From NCBI GenBank assembly GCA_020796225.1, contig CM036775.1, positions 10,591,171-10,655,170 of the forward strand: a DNA stretch of 64,000 bases, written 5' to 3'. Made by a program: the position numbers and the translations under genes. Under the pieces are notes generated by a model. The model made no database searches. It was not told the DNA's origin and saw only the letters and a list, made by a program, of their open reading frames with translations. Shown one piece after another: positions 1 through 11,089 of this stretch. Source of the DNA: Arion vulgaris (Eukaryota; Mollusca; Gastropoda; Stylommatophora; Arionidae). The first letter of the stretch is position 1, and each line of letters opens with the position of its first letter.

Positions 1-560
1 ACCATCATCATCCTCATCATCATCAAATAAATTGTCCTGAGCAGAACTTTGCCACCCTAACAGTCCTTCGGAATTTCCCTCTCTCTCTCTCTTCTTCTTC
101 TTCTCTTTTCTCTCTCTCTCTCTCTCTGCAGCTGTCATGCTCAAATCATCAGTTACATCCTGAATCCATCTTCTCCGTGATTTTCCTCTTCTTCTCTTTG
201 CCGGTATGCCTCCTTCCTGATGGTCTTCTCCAGCCCTTCATGTTTTTTATATGTCCAAAATATCTCAATTTTCTCTTTCTTAATTGTAGCATCAGCCAGT
301 TTTCTTTGATTTTGAGTTCTTTCTGGATAGATCTATTTGTTCTCTTCTCTGTCCATGATATACGAAGGACTCTTCTGTAACACTTATATTCAAGAGCACA
401 TATATGTTTTTCCACTGCTTTATTAAATGTCCATGCTTCACACCCATACGCTGCCACTGGGAATATGCATACTCTTAGTATTCTGATCTTTGTTTTCTTA
501 TCAGTTCAATTTCTACTGTATTTGTTAGGTTTTTTTACGGCCATGTTAAGACTTTTCTTT
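1..560 (-). mobile_element. LINE 3' end: reverse transcriptase C-terminus and tail
   Basis: The minus strand encodes YGCEAWTFNKAVEKH, CYRRVLRISWTEKRTN and LRYFGHIKN, the usual C-terminal part of a LINE polymerase. After a frameshift it ends FRRTVRVAKFCSGQFI and a TGA at 25-23. A GAT-rich 3' microsatellite follows and runs off the window edge. Confidence 0.8.
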
Positions 561-589
561 TAATTTTCTTCCTATCATTTTCATCTATT

Positions 590-945
590 GTATGAATTGA
601 ACTGAAATATTCCATATCTTGTATGAACTGAACTGAAATATTCCATATCTTGTATGAATTTAACTGAGATATTCCATCTCTTGTATGAACTGAACTGAGA
701 TATTCCACCTCTTGTATGAACTGAACTGAAATATTCCATCTCTTGTATGAACTGAACTGAGATATTCCATCTCTTGAATGAACTGAACTGATATATTCCA
801 CCTCTTGTATGAACTGAGATATTCCATCTCTTGTATGAACTGAGATATTCCATCTCTTGTATGAACTGAACTGAGATATTCCATCTCTTGTATGAACTGA
901 ACTGAGATATTCCATCTCTTGTATGAACTGAACTGAGATATTCCA
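590..945. repeat. 31-bp minisatellite
   Basis: About 12 copies of a unit containing GAACTGAACTGAGATATTCC, with copies lacking one GAACT block. Confidence 0.9.
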
Positions 946-1029
946 AAACTGTTAGTTGAATAATCATATATCGTTATCTTATCATTGACTCCCACTAATT
1001 CTATCAATCTACTAATCCATTCATACATT

Positions 1030-1189
1030 CAGTGACGGCTCGTCATTAAGGCCAGTGGGCCTGGCCCACCAAAAATAATTGTAACGTGTATTTATTATTT
1101 TATAAATTAAAATATTACAACCCAAAACCATGATTTTCTATAAACATTTGTCTGGCCCCACCAATAAAAAGGATCACGAGTCGCCACTG
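1030..1189. mobile_element. MITE, CAGTGRCGGCTCGT family, copy 1
   Basis: A 160-bp element with inverted ends CAGTGACGGCTCGT and ACGAGTCGCCACTG and inner GGTGGGGCC-type inverted repeats. Flanks CATACATT and CATCCATC may be a degenerate 8-bp duplication. Confidence 0.65.
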
Positions 1190-1367
1190 CATCCATCCAT
1201 GTGCTCGTCCGTCCAAGTGTTTGTCTTCCTTCCTGCATAATCTACCAATCCACTTGCCCGTTCACCTGGCCGTCCATCCACCTGTCTGTCTCCGTCCCTC
1301 CCTCCATCTATCCGTCTTTCTCTCTATATGTATATCTATCACACCTGTAACGTCACTTTGAAATACT

Positions 1368-2235
1368 GCTCACCGGTAATACCACCTACAGAGACTGAAC
1401 ACCTGTAATACCACCTATAGAGACTGAACACCTGTAATACTACCTATAGAGACTGAACACCTGTAATACTACCTACAGAGACTGCACACCTGTAATACTA
1501 CCTACAGAGACTGCACACCTGTAATACTACCTATAGAGACGCACACCTGTAATACTACCTACAGAGACTGCACACCTGTAATACTACCAACAGAGACTGA
1601 ACACCAGTAATACTATCTACAGAGACTGCACACCAGTAATACTACCAACAGAGACTGAACACCTGCAATACTACCTGTAGAGACTGAACACCTGTAGTAC
1701 TACCTATAGAGACTGCACACCTGTAATACTACCTATAGAGACTGTACACCTGTAATACTACCAACAGAGACTGAACACCAGTAATACTATCTACAGAGAC
1801 TGCACACCAGTAATACTACCAACAGAGACTGAACACCTGCAATACTACCTGTAGAGACTGAACACCTGTAGTACTACCTATAGAGACTGCACACCTGTAA
1901 TATTACCTATAGAGACTGTACACCTGTAATACTACCAACAAAGACTGCACACCTGTAATACTACCAACAGAGAATGCGCACCTGTAATACTACCTACAGA
2001 GACTGAACACCTGTAATACTACCTATATAGACTGTACACCTGTAATACTACCAACAAAGACTGCACACCTGTAATACTACCAACAAAGACTGCACACCTG
2101 TAATACTACCAACAGAGAATGCGCACCTGTAATACTACCTATAGAGACTGAACACCTGTAATACTACCAACAGAGACTGCACACCTGTAATACTACCTAC
2201 AGAGACTGCACACCTGTAATAGTACCTACAAACGT
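1368..2235. repeat. 29-bp minisatellite
   Basis: About 30 copies of a unit containing ACACCTGTAATACTACCTAC then AGAGACTGC. A block near 1575-1720 recurs at 1750-1910, so there is local higher-order duplication. Confidence 0.92.
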
Positions 2236-2261
2236 ATCATTATATTTTACTGATGTTTATC

Positions 2262-2408
2262 GTTAATTCTCATTATGTGATGTACTGACTGATGTATTAC
2301 ATCATGTGATGTACTGACTGATCCATTACATTATGTGATGTACTGACTGATGTATTACATCATGTGATGTACTAACTGATGTATTACATCATGTGATGTA
2401 CTGACTAA
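2262..2408. repeat. 29-bp minisatellite
   Basis: About five copies of TGATGTACTGACTGATGTAT plus TACATCATG. Confidence 0.85.
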
Positions 2409-2699
2409 TTGTAGAAAATATCTATAAATGTCCTCTGACAGGTCAGACTCTAAAAGCAATACACATTTTTATTCCTTCCCCACCCTCCGTCTCTCCTCCT
2501 ACCCCGGACTGCGCTTTCATTATTAGCCAGGTCTGGTCATGTCACCGTGTCCTGATGTCATTCATTTTTTCATGTATTTTTGTACATGCAGACATTCATT
2601 CACAAATATTTGATTTGATTTTACAAAAGACTACATTAGTTATTTGAGTTTTTATGTTTTCTCTCGACCTCTCCTCTTTTCCCTCTACATATTCTCTAC

Positions 2700-3070
2700 A
2701 ACTAACGCACTATTATTGGATATACTGTCCTGGGCATGCGGGTGTTTACGGTAATGAAGAGCGGACAGGCTTGCATCAACAGCATCGATTGTTGGGGAGT
2801 TGAAGATGGATAAGGTGGATATTCTTCGGTCTCTTCGCGACTCTCTGTTGGATGAGGACACTAAAATCGATGTTGAATCGATCAAGCGATTTAAGCGTTT
2901 GGAATTACCTTTGTTCAAGTCGAACTGGATGCCTGAGAGGCAGAGTGAGAGTGTGTTTAATCAGCGAGCCACAGGAACCATCAGTATGCATACTCTTCGA
3001 TATCTGTTGGGGGAGAATGAGCACCTATGGGTTTGCCGAGTCAATGACGTCAGTTTAATAACCAATAACC
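2700..3070 (+). mobile_element. LINE RNase H / C-terminal fragment
   Basis: The plus strand encodes CPGHAGVYGNEER, an RNase H end motif. A frameshift follows, then VDILRSLRDSLLDE, MPERQSESVFNQRATGTIS and LRYLLGENEHLW. This layout is common at the C-terminus of RNase H-bearing LINEs in molluscs (family knowledge). Confidence 0.65.
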
Positions 3071-3214
3071 AATAACGCACTATTTCAAAACTTCTGCACA
3101 ATTTATTTTGGGTGATCAAACTTTTAGAAAATATTATTCTATTAGTGTTAAACTTTGTTATCAAGTTTATTTTCTTGTCTCAATTTTTTTTATTGTTTCT
3201 CTTCTATTTTTTTT

Positions 3215-3433
3215 CCGATCCAGAAGCACTTGAGCTTTTGCTTTTTTTATTTTATAGCTCTTTGGCTCGGTGTCATGAACATCGTATCCCTACGGTTTGG
3301 TCTTCCAACGAGCACCGTGAATTTGGAGAACCTGTGGCTTTTTCTGCCAGCCGCGGAATTGAATCCGCACTCACAGAGGGCTTGTCACCCGCCGTCCAAC
3401 GCGTTACGAACACGCTGGGCAGGCGGGTTTCTC
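3215..3433 (-). mobile_element. SINE A copy 1
   Basis: tRNA-derived SINE: the minus strand starts near CCCAGCGTGTTCGTAACGCG, has an internal box B-like GGTTCAATTCC relative, then CACCGTGAATTTGGAGAACC in the other orientation, and ends GGATCGGAAAAAA. Seven copies are in the window. Confidence 0.75.
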
Positions 3434-3534
3434 TTCTATCAATTGTGTTCTTTAATTTGTCGTTTCTTCTTCTTCTACTTTGTGATAGCTATTTTAATGA
3501 TTATACCGTTAGACACGCTCTTATCTCTTTCTCT

Positions 3535-4095
3535 CTCTCGCGATCACCGCCCAGACCGATGTACCAGACTTCCCATAAATTCTATTCATGTGGACATCTG
3601 ATTCATGCAACCTTAGCATTGGTGTGGGTTTTTTTTCTTGTTTTTTCCCCCGATCCAGAAGCATTTGAGCTTTCAGCACTTCGGCTCGGGGCCATGGACA
3701 TCGTAAGGCTACGGTTCGGTATCACGAGCACCGTGAATCTGGAGAACCTGTGGCTTTTTCTGCCAGCCCGCGGAATTGAACCCGCACTCACAGAGGGCTT
3801 GTCACCCGCCGTCCAACGCGCTATGAACACGCTGGGCAGGCGGGCATTAGTGTGTTTAACGTCACATCTTTAGTACTATTTGGAGCTCTGGTGCTTATCC
3901 TTTGGCGATGTGTCCGGTTTCAGCCAGCGTTTTCTCGGTTTGCTCTCCGTTCTGTAGTCATCTTGTGTTTTTATGGTGTGGGTAGGTAGCCCACTACCGA
4001 CCTCCTTAGTCGCCTCTTACGACATGCGTAGCAGGTAACAGTGGTTCTATTCTTTACACCCCAATTTGGTGCCTGGTAACCACTCGGGCGACACC
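3535..4095 (-). mobile_element. SINE F, interrupted by SINE A copy 2
   Basis: The head at the right (CGAGTGGTTACCAGG, CGTAAGAGGCGACTAAGGAG) is shared with SINE C. The tail at the left is different (GGTACATCGGTCTGGGCGGT in complement). Confidence 0.7.
3636..3845 (-). mobile_element. SINE A copy 2, nested in SINE F
   Basis: The same 200-bp unit with T-rich left end. GCATTGGTGTG and GCATTAGTGTG at the edges are a target duplication within the SINE F sequence. Confidence 0.8.
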
Positions 4096-4262
4096 TTCTT
4101 ATGATGAAGTCGACTGTTGTCTGGAACTCATCTCTGGTGCCATATAGTTTTGATTTGTAGGACCAGCATCCTCTCCTAGGGAGGACATACAGGGGACAGT
4201 CTTGCAGGACATGTTCTGGTGTGGTCAACGCTGCCACAGAAGTGATGGGGACAATCGTATTC
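4096..4262 (-). mobile_element. LINE C-terminal fragment with CCHC-like motif
   Basis: The minus strand encodes MAALTTPEHVLQDCPLY and RGCWSYKSKLYGTRDEFQTT, the tail typical of LINEs related to the copy at 62820-63375. It continues directly into SINE F. Confidence 0.65.
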
Positions 4263-4389
4263 TGTGTTGGGGTATTTTTGATCGTCTATCAATTGTCTTT
4301 CCCTCCCCGTATATAATTATTTAATTATTAATTATCATCTTGTCTCGGTTATTCACCTGTTGTGAAGTACTTCTTTCATCTGTTATGTA

Positions 4390-4547
4390 CAGAGGCGGCT
4401 CCTGATCATATTTCTTGGTGGGGCCAGACATTTTCTTCGGATAAATCATGCTTTTTTGGTTGCTATATTTTAATTTTTAAAATAATAGATACACGTTATT
4501 TTTGGTGGGGCCTGGCCCCACTGGCCCTTAATGACGAGCCGCCACTG
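4390..4547. mobile_element. MITE, CAGTGRCGGCTCGT family, copy 2
   Basis: It starts CAGAGGCGGCTC and ends GACGAGCCGCCACTG. Flanks GTTATGTA and GTTGTGTA are an 8-bp duplication with one mismatch. The interior is AT-rich and carries the same GGTGGGGCC repeats as copy 1. Confidence 0.7.
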
Positions 4548-4814
4548 GTTGTGTAGTACTACTACATCAGAACACAACATTACTCTGTCCATATCTCTAC
4601 TCTAGTAACAAATCAACAACAAAAATGCACTCTCATATTCAATTTATTTCAAATAATAATTTTTACATTTTATTTTAAACTCAAATTCTTGTTTTCTCAT
4701 CATTATTTAAATGTTTTTATTGATTGTGTCAATCTTGTATTTCAATCATTGGTTTCAATAATCCTGTTTTTCAATGATTATAGTAACTGTCATTTATGTT
4801 TTTCAAAATTATAT

Positions 4815-6390
4815 ATTTATATCCTCCATCAGTATTCAATATTCTTGTCCTCCATCAATATTTTTGTCCTCCATCAATTTGTCTTCATCAATATTCTTGT
4901 CTTCCATCAATATTCTATAATCTTGTCCTCCATCAATATTATTGTCTTCCATCAATATTCTATAATCTTGTCCTCCATCAATATTATTGTCTTCCATCAA
5001 CATTCTATAATCTTGTCCTCCACCAATATTCTATAATCTTGTCCTCCATCAATATTTTTGTCCTCCATCAATATTATTGTCTTCCATCAATATTCTATAA
5101 TCTTGCCCTCCATCAATATTATTGTCTTCCATCAATATTCTATAATCTTGTCTTCCATCAATATTATTGTCTTCCATCAACATTCTATAATCTTGTCCTC
5201 CATCAATATTTTTGTCCTCCATCAATATTATTGTCTTCCATCAATATTCTATAATCTTGTCCTCCATCAATATTATTGTCTTCCATCAATATTCTATAAT
5301 CTTGTCCTCCATCAATATTCTATAATCTTGTCCTCCATCAATATTATTGTCTTCCATCAATATTCTATATTCTTGTCCTCCATCAATATTCTATAATCTT
5401 GTCCTCCATCAATATTATTGTCTTCCATCAATATTCTATAATCTTGTCCTCCATCAATATTATTGTCTTCCATCAATATTCTATAATCTTGTCCTCCATC
5501 AATATTATTGTCTTCCATCAATATTCTATAATCTTGTCCCCCATCAATATTATTGTCTTCCATCAATATTCTATAATCTTGTCCTCCATCAATATTATTG
5601 TCTTCCATCAACATTCTATAATCTTGTCCTCCACCAATATTCTATAATCTTGTCCTCCATCAATATTTTTGTCCTCCATCAATATTCTTGTCTTCCATCA
5701 ATATTATTGTCTTCCATCAATATTCTATAATCTTGTCCTCCATCAATATTTTTGTCTTCCATCAATATTCTATAATCTTGTCCTCCATCAATATTATTGT
5801 CTTCCATCAATATTCTATAATCTTGTCCTCCATCAATATTATTGTCTTCCATCAACATTCTATAATCTTGTCCTCCACCAATATTCTATAATCTTGTCCT
5901 CCATCAATATTTTTGTCCTCCATCAATATTCTTGTCTTCCATCAATATTATTGTCTTCCATCAATATTCTATAATCTTGTCCTCCATCAATATTATTGTC
6001 TTCCATCAACATTCTATAATCTTGTCCTCCACCAATATTCTATAATCTTGTCCTCCATCAATATTTTTGTCCTCCATCAATATTCTTGTCTTCCATCAAT
6101 ATTATTGTCTTCCATCAATATTCTATAATCTTGTCCTCCATCAATATTTTTGTCTTCCATCAATATTCTATAATCTTGTCCTCCATCAATATTATTGTCT
6201 TCACAATATTCTATAATCTTGTCCTCCATCAATATTCTATAATCTTGTCCTCCATCAATATTTTTGTCCTCCATCAATATTTTTGTCCTCCATCAATATT
6301 ATTGTCTTCCATCAATATTCTATAATCTTGTCCTCCATCAATATTATTGTCTTCCATCAATATTCTATATTCTTGCCCTCCATCAATATT
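4815..6390. repeat. Composite 45-bp and 19-bp minisatellite
   Basis: Two related words, TCCTCCATCAATATTATTG and TCTTCCATCAATATTCTATA, alternate to make a 45-bp unit. Blocks such as 5597-5715, 5840-5960 and 5985-6105 are repeated nearly intact. SSINI and PSIFYN frames are artefacts. Confidence 0.93.
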
Positions 6391-6544
6391 CAATGGCATG
6401 AAATGACGCAGACTATGGACAATTAATTAAACTCTCTGTAAATACAAACAGGCAGGGAAAGAGAAAGAATTTAGAGACATGATGTAATTAAAGAATCAGT
6501 TGTCCATGTTGCATATCTCATTCGTGTAAATACACCGACTTAAG

Positions 6545-7205
6545 ACGTCCAGTTCTGCAGGAGATAGGAAGATTTGGCATGAGTTGGTTGAGGGCATATG
6601 CCCTAATCTGTAAAAGTCAGAGAGAGAGAGAAGACACCCAGCACTGCAGGAGATAGCTAGAGATAGGAAGACTTGGTATGAATTGGTTGAGGGCATATGC
6701 CCTAATCTGGTTAAAAGGCACAGAGAGAGAAGACACCCAGCACTGCAGGAGATAGCTAGAGATAGGAAGACTTGACATGAATTGGTTGAGGGCATGTGCC
6801 AATCTGGTAAAGTCAGAGAGAGAAGACACCAGCACTGCAGGAGATAGCTAGAATGGAAGACTTGGCATGAATTGTTGAGGCATATGCCTAATCTGGGTAA
6901 AAGTCAGAGAGAGAGAGAAGACACCCAGCACTGCAGAAGATAGCTAGAGATAGGAAGACTTGGTATGAATTGGTTGAGGGCATATGCCCTAATCTGGGTT
7001 AAAAAGGCACAGAGAGAGAAGACACCAGCACTGCAGAGATAGCTAGAGATAGGAAGACTTGACATGATTGTGAGGCATATGCCTAATCTGTAAAAGTCAG
7101 AGAGAGAGAGAACACCAGCACTGCAGGAGATAGCTAGAGATAGGAAGACTTGGCATGAATTGTTGAGGCATATGTCCTAATCTGGTTAAAGTCACAGAGA
7201 GAGGA
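6545..7205. repeat. About 100-bp tandem repeat
   Basis: Six to seven copies containing GACACCCAGCACTGCAGGAG and GAGGGCATATGCCCTAATCT. Later copies have scattered single-base losses. Confidence 0.88.
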
Positions 7206-7489
7206 CGTCCGATTTAAGCTGATTCTCTGTAAAAAGAAAAACTAATTATAAAATGCTGGTGTTATGTCTGGCCTCTTGTATGGCTTCTGCCTGGCATGCC
7301 AGCTTGCAGTAATCAAGAACGACAACATCATTACAATCTAATCTTTATTTAAACAGCGGTCGCATGTAGCACATGATTCTTAGACATGGAAGCCATTTCT
7401 CCGATTCCAGACCATTTCTAGAAATTAGGTTATATTAATACTTTCTCTGCTCATATCCCATAATATATGCGTATATATGTTAAATGTAT
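7206..7489. other. No gene seen
   Basis: AT-rich sequence between a tandem repeat and SINE A. No exon or known element was recognised. Confidence 0.5.
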
Positions 7490-7691
7490 GCCCGTCTGCC
7501 CAGCGTGTTCGTAGCGCGTTGAGTACGGGTGACTATCTCTCTGTGTGTGCGGGTTCAATTCGGCGGGATGGAAGAAAAATCCACAGATTCCCCAGATTTA
7601 CGGTGTTCGTGGCACCGAACCGAAGGGTTACGATGTTCATGGCACCGAGCCGAAAAGCTGAAGTTCTTCTGGATCGAGGGAAAAAAAAATG
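7490..7691 (+). mobile_element. SINE A copy 3
   Basis: It runs from CCGTCTGCCCAGCGTGTTCG through GGTTCAATTC to an A-tail. TGTTAAATGTAT flanks both ends. Confidence 0.85.
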
Positions 7692-7699
7692 TTAAATGT

Positions 7700-8520
7700 A
7701 TATATTTGATTAGGGTGGTCAGAAGAAGCGATTCAAAGACACACTCAAGAACTCGATGAAATCCTTTGGCACAGATGTCGACAACTGGGAGAATGTTGTT
7801 CAAGGCAGATCTGCCTGGCGCAAGCAAAAACGTCAAAATAGAAAGGCAGTAAAACCACGGGCGTCACTAGGGTGCGGCGCACCGGTGACACCATCAAGGG
7901 TGACACCAAAATAAAAAATTGCAAATTTGACAAAGCAGACATAGCTCTGTCTAGTCGGGTTTCATAACCGTTCATTGTTAAATACATGCAGGCACGGGGT
8001 ACCACCATGCAGAGCGTCTGGTGCTTAAATGAATAAGATTCAGAGCTGCTCGGAGTCGGAGTAGAATCGTGGGTCATGTGCAAACGCGCCAATTAATGAC
8101 GTGTGGAGTCACGTGGTTGCAGAAAATTACAGACGTTGTTTACAGGTTCGTTTTTTATGTAAATAATTATTTTTGCGAAATTTTATAATTTTATCAATAT
8201 GTTTTACCTGAAGTATTGAAGTTATATTGTTCAATTTGTTTTCTTTCTTATGTCCTTATAAACTTTTTGACTTATTTGACAAACATGACTATATGCGATT
8301 ATATATGGTACAGGAACACTCAGAAGAAGACCATGGTGAAAGTCTAGAGGGGTGACACCAAGAGTTTACCGCACTGGGTGACACCAACCCCAGTGACGCC
8401 ACTGAGTAAAACTCCCTACAAGTGCAAGTATACCTTGCCCACACTGTACAAGAACATTTCAAGCCCGCATCGCGCTCACTAGTCATCTACACACACACAG
8501 ACAAACATTACGCAACTATA
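7700..8520 (+). mobile_element. LINE C-terminus with C2H2-like finger, split by a DNA transposon
   Basis: Before the insertion the frame reads GGQKKRFKDTLKNSMKSFGT and VVQGRSAWRKQKRQ. After it, PCPHCTRTFQARIALTSHLH, a C2H2-like finger often found at LINE ORF ends, then a stop and a TCATCATCACCAT tail. The hAT-like element at 7856-8404 separates the two parts. Confidence 0.8.
7856..8404. mobile_element. hAT-like non-autonomous DNA transposon
   Basis: A perfect 8-bp target duplication AGTAAAAC flanks it (7848-7855 and 8405-8412). The ends are inverted: CACGGGCGTCACTAGGG at the left, and the right end reads CAGTGGCGTCACTGGGG in complement. Inner GGTGACACC repeats occur at both sides. No transposase frame is seen in 549 bp. 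The 8-bp duplication suggests hAT. Confidence 0.8.
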
Positions 8521-8583
8521 TTCCCTTGGATGAAAATTGTGTAGTCATCATCACCATACATTTGATAAACATATATATATATA

Positions 8584-8799
8584 GTGGCGTTCGTGGCCTA
8601 GGGTTAGTGACTCTGTCTATTAACCCTACGTTCTGAGTTCAAATCACGCTGCGGACTTGTTTCCGTTGATTTTAACAAAGGACGATGGCGCCACCCGTTC
8701 AGAAAGCAATGGCAAACTACTGAACGTATAAGTGGTGCCTAGAAAATCAACGACTTGTTTACTGTGGTTGATGGCTACGTCCTTGGGATATGCCACGAT

Positions 8800-8802
<3 letters not shown>
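8584..8802 (+). mobile_element. tRNA-derived SINE (family H)
   Basis: GTGGCCTAGGGTTAGTGACT resembles box A and GAGTTCAAATCAC resembles box B. The 3' part includes GGCGCCACCCGTTCAGAAAG. A TA microsatellite follows directly. Confidence 0.65.

Positions 8803-8883
<81 letters not shown>
8803..8883. repeat. TA microsatellite
   Basis: About 40 TA units between a SINE and a TIR element. The repetitive IY frames here are artefacts. Confidence 0.95.
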
Positions 8884-8888
<5 letters not shown>

Positions 8889-9577
8889 GCGGCTCGTGTT
8901 CATTTTTTTGGTGGGGCCAGCAAAAATTTCGGAAAATTGAGTTTTGGAGTATTCCGATTTCTTGTCTATTCCGGGAAGTTATTACCTTTCTCTTCTCTCT
9001 CTCTCTTTCTCTCTCGAGCACGCGATCACCGCTTAGACTGATGTACCAGATTTCCCCATAAATTCTGCTTTCATGTGGAAATCTGATTCATGCAGCCTTA
9101 GCATTGGTGTATTTCGTCACATCTTTAGTGTCATTTGGAGCTCTGGTGCTTATTCTTCGGCGATGTGTCCGGTTTTAGCCAGCGTTTACTGGGTTCGTCG
9201 CGTTTCTTATTGGTGCCCATTTCTGCTTGTGCCCTCGTCCACCAACTGGGCCCGCCGGTCCCTTTTTTCCCCGTCACTTGTGCTCTAATTGTTCTACTGG
9301 GCGATACGTTACCCATTTCTATCTCACTGTGCACAGTTTATCACCATTCGGTAGGAACTTTTGCACCGGATGACCAGGGCGTATACTAATTAGGGGTAAA
9401 AGATTAGAATTAATTTCAGATGTGTATGATATTTTAGCGTTATATATCAACTTTCAAAGCTAATCAGTATCTCGTTGACAGTAATAATTATGAACAAATA
9501 ATGTATAAAATAATAAGTACAGGTTACTCAATATTTTTTGTGGGGCCGGACCCCACTGGCCCTAATGACGTGGCCTG
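8884..9577. mobile_element. Longer relative of the CAGTGRCGGCTCGT MITE with internal SINE-like part
   Basis: The left end is CAGAGGCGGCTCGTG with GGTGGGGCCAGC; the right end is GGGGCCGGACCCCACTGGCC and then a degraded terminus. The interior holds a SINE F-like segment (about 8995-9190) and about 250 bp of unidentified sequence. It sits at the end of a TA microsatellite. Confidence 0.5.
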
Positions 9578-9589
9578 AATTTATATATA

Positions 9590-10850
9590 TATTCTTGTAC
9601 CGTTATATGTTACATGGGCCTGTAAGTAATTTCTCCATATCGCTTTGTCCTGGGAACTCGCTTAATCTCTTCTATGGAATTGAGTCCTTTAGCAAAGCTC
9701 GTTTCAGAGTTTCCTTAGGCATCTCTCTTTCTTGAACTTTTGCATCCACTTCAATGCCTGCTTTGATATTCTTGATCATTTCTCTCCAAGGTTGTCCAAC
9801 ATATCTCCATCTTCTCTTTCTTATAACAGTTGTCACTAGTGGTTGACCAGACATGTCTCTGATTTAATCACTTCTCCTGAATTCGTTCTATTTTATATTC
9901 ATTATTTTTCGCAGACATCTATTTTCAAATGCATTCAACTTGCTTTCTATATCTTTAGTCATTTTCCAACTCTCGCTGGCATATGCTAGGATTGATACAA
10001 CATTTGAATTGAATATTCGTAATTTAGTTTTAATACTATATGACTTGCAGTTCCATATTTTATTTAGACTTTTAAAGCTGATGTTGCTTTGTCAATTCGT
10101 ATCATAATTTCTTTTCTTTTTTAACATTTCTAATGCAATCAAAATTGCTACCTAAATAGGTCACAATATAGATGAGACTGCAGTAAAACTATTTGATTGC
10201 AAAACACGTAATCACAAAGTACTGTAGTTTTACAAATTACAAAACAATGACAAAATACAGCAATATTTTGACAACAAGGTCTTTATCAAGCAAATGAACA
10301 ACAGGAGTGACAAATTTTTTAAAAACAAAAAACTTATGGATGACGACATACAAATGTTTCTATTTGTTGTTTTTTTAAATTCGTCACTCCTGTTGTTCGT
10401 TTACTTGATAAAGGCCTTGTTGGTCGAAACGTTGTTGTATTTTGTCATTGTTTTTGTAAAACTACAGTACTTTGTGATTACGTGTTTTACCTAAATAGGT
10501 GAACACTGCTGTTATTTTTTTCATTTTAGATTCCAGGTTGATATCTGCATTACTTGCCATATGTGTCTTCATTATATTTGTTTTTCATAGCTTATCTGCA
10601 GTCCAACTTTTGATGCTATAGATGACAAGTTGTCTGTTTTTCTTTGCATATCTTGGTTGTTTCTACTTAACAAGGCAATATCATCTGCAAAATCCAAATC
10701 TTCTAGTTGATTATTTTCTACCCAATCAATGCCAGTTTCAGCCCTGCAACATTTTCGCATCACCCAGTCAATGGCCACTGCAAACAATAGCGGAGATAAA
10801 ATACAACCTTGCTTTACTACGGTTTCATCCATAAACCAACCACTGTGTCC
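9590..10850 (-). mobile_element. LINE reverse transcriptase fragment interrupted by a foldback element
   Basis: The upstream piece (10832-10572) encodes VKQGCILSPLLFAVAIDWVM and [19 protein letters not shown], the core polymerase motif with its catalytic ADD. The downstream piece (9854-9600) has [18 protein letters not shown] and the C-terminal tail. Sequence between them is degraded and contains the palindromic element at 10162-10488. Confidence 0.8.
10162..10488. mobile_element. Foldback / long-palindrome element inside the LINE
   Basis: Arms of about 120 bp are near-perfect inverted repeats (AAAACACGTAATCACAAAGT on the left, its complement on the right; also CAACAGGAGTGAC and GTCACTCCTGTTG) around a loop of about 60 bp. 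The target ACCTAAATAGGT occurs at both edges (about 10150 and 10489), consistent with a target duplication. Confidence 0.75.
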
Positions 10851-10904
10851 ATCATCAGTGTGGACTGGACTAATTAAAACCAGATAAGCATAAACACTGT
10901 AAGT

Positions 10905-11075
10905 AAGTAAAGGAACCCTTTCATACCTGTGGTATATAGGTCAATACAGTGTTAGGCCTGTATTTTTCATTGACAGTCGGCACACTATGGGTGATGTGGT
11001 CAGCATCACGCTGGCCGCCTTTTTTAGGATCGTCCCAGAGCGACCTGAACTCGGGGAATTCACATTGGGAATAAA
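10905..11075 (-). mobile_element. SINE B fragment
   Basis: The minus strand shares GTGATGCTGACCACATCACC and the 'ctaacactgtattg' tail with 26345-26600; the 5' tRNA-like half is degraded. Confidence 0.65.
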
Positions 11076-11089
11076 CCTGCACAACATAA

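Noticed and set aside
1..85. Acidic minus-strand frame with SSAQDNLFDDDEDDD, resembling a host exon
   Set aside because: In another frame the same bases give FRRTVRVAKFCSGQFI and a stop, a normal LINE ORF end. The aspartates come from a GAT microsatellite tail.
3112..3873. 253-aa plus-strand frame
   Set aside because: It is antisense read-through of SINE A and SINE F copies. The same peptides recur at each SINE copy.
4689..6325. Many overlapping frames of SSINI and PSIFYN repeats
   Set aside because: All arise from the 45-bp minisatellite. None has a non-repeat start or domain.
8732..9061. Frames with IYIYIY repeats
   Set aside because: They come from the TA microsatellite between a SINE and a TIR element.
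10905..11075. Terminal TCHP exon, because a long minus frame with YSQCEFPEFRSLWDDP follows an AG
   Set aside because: The sequence is a SINE B copy and the frame does not match the phase of exon 12, which would reach a stop after a few codons.
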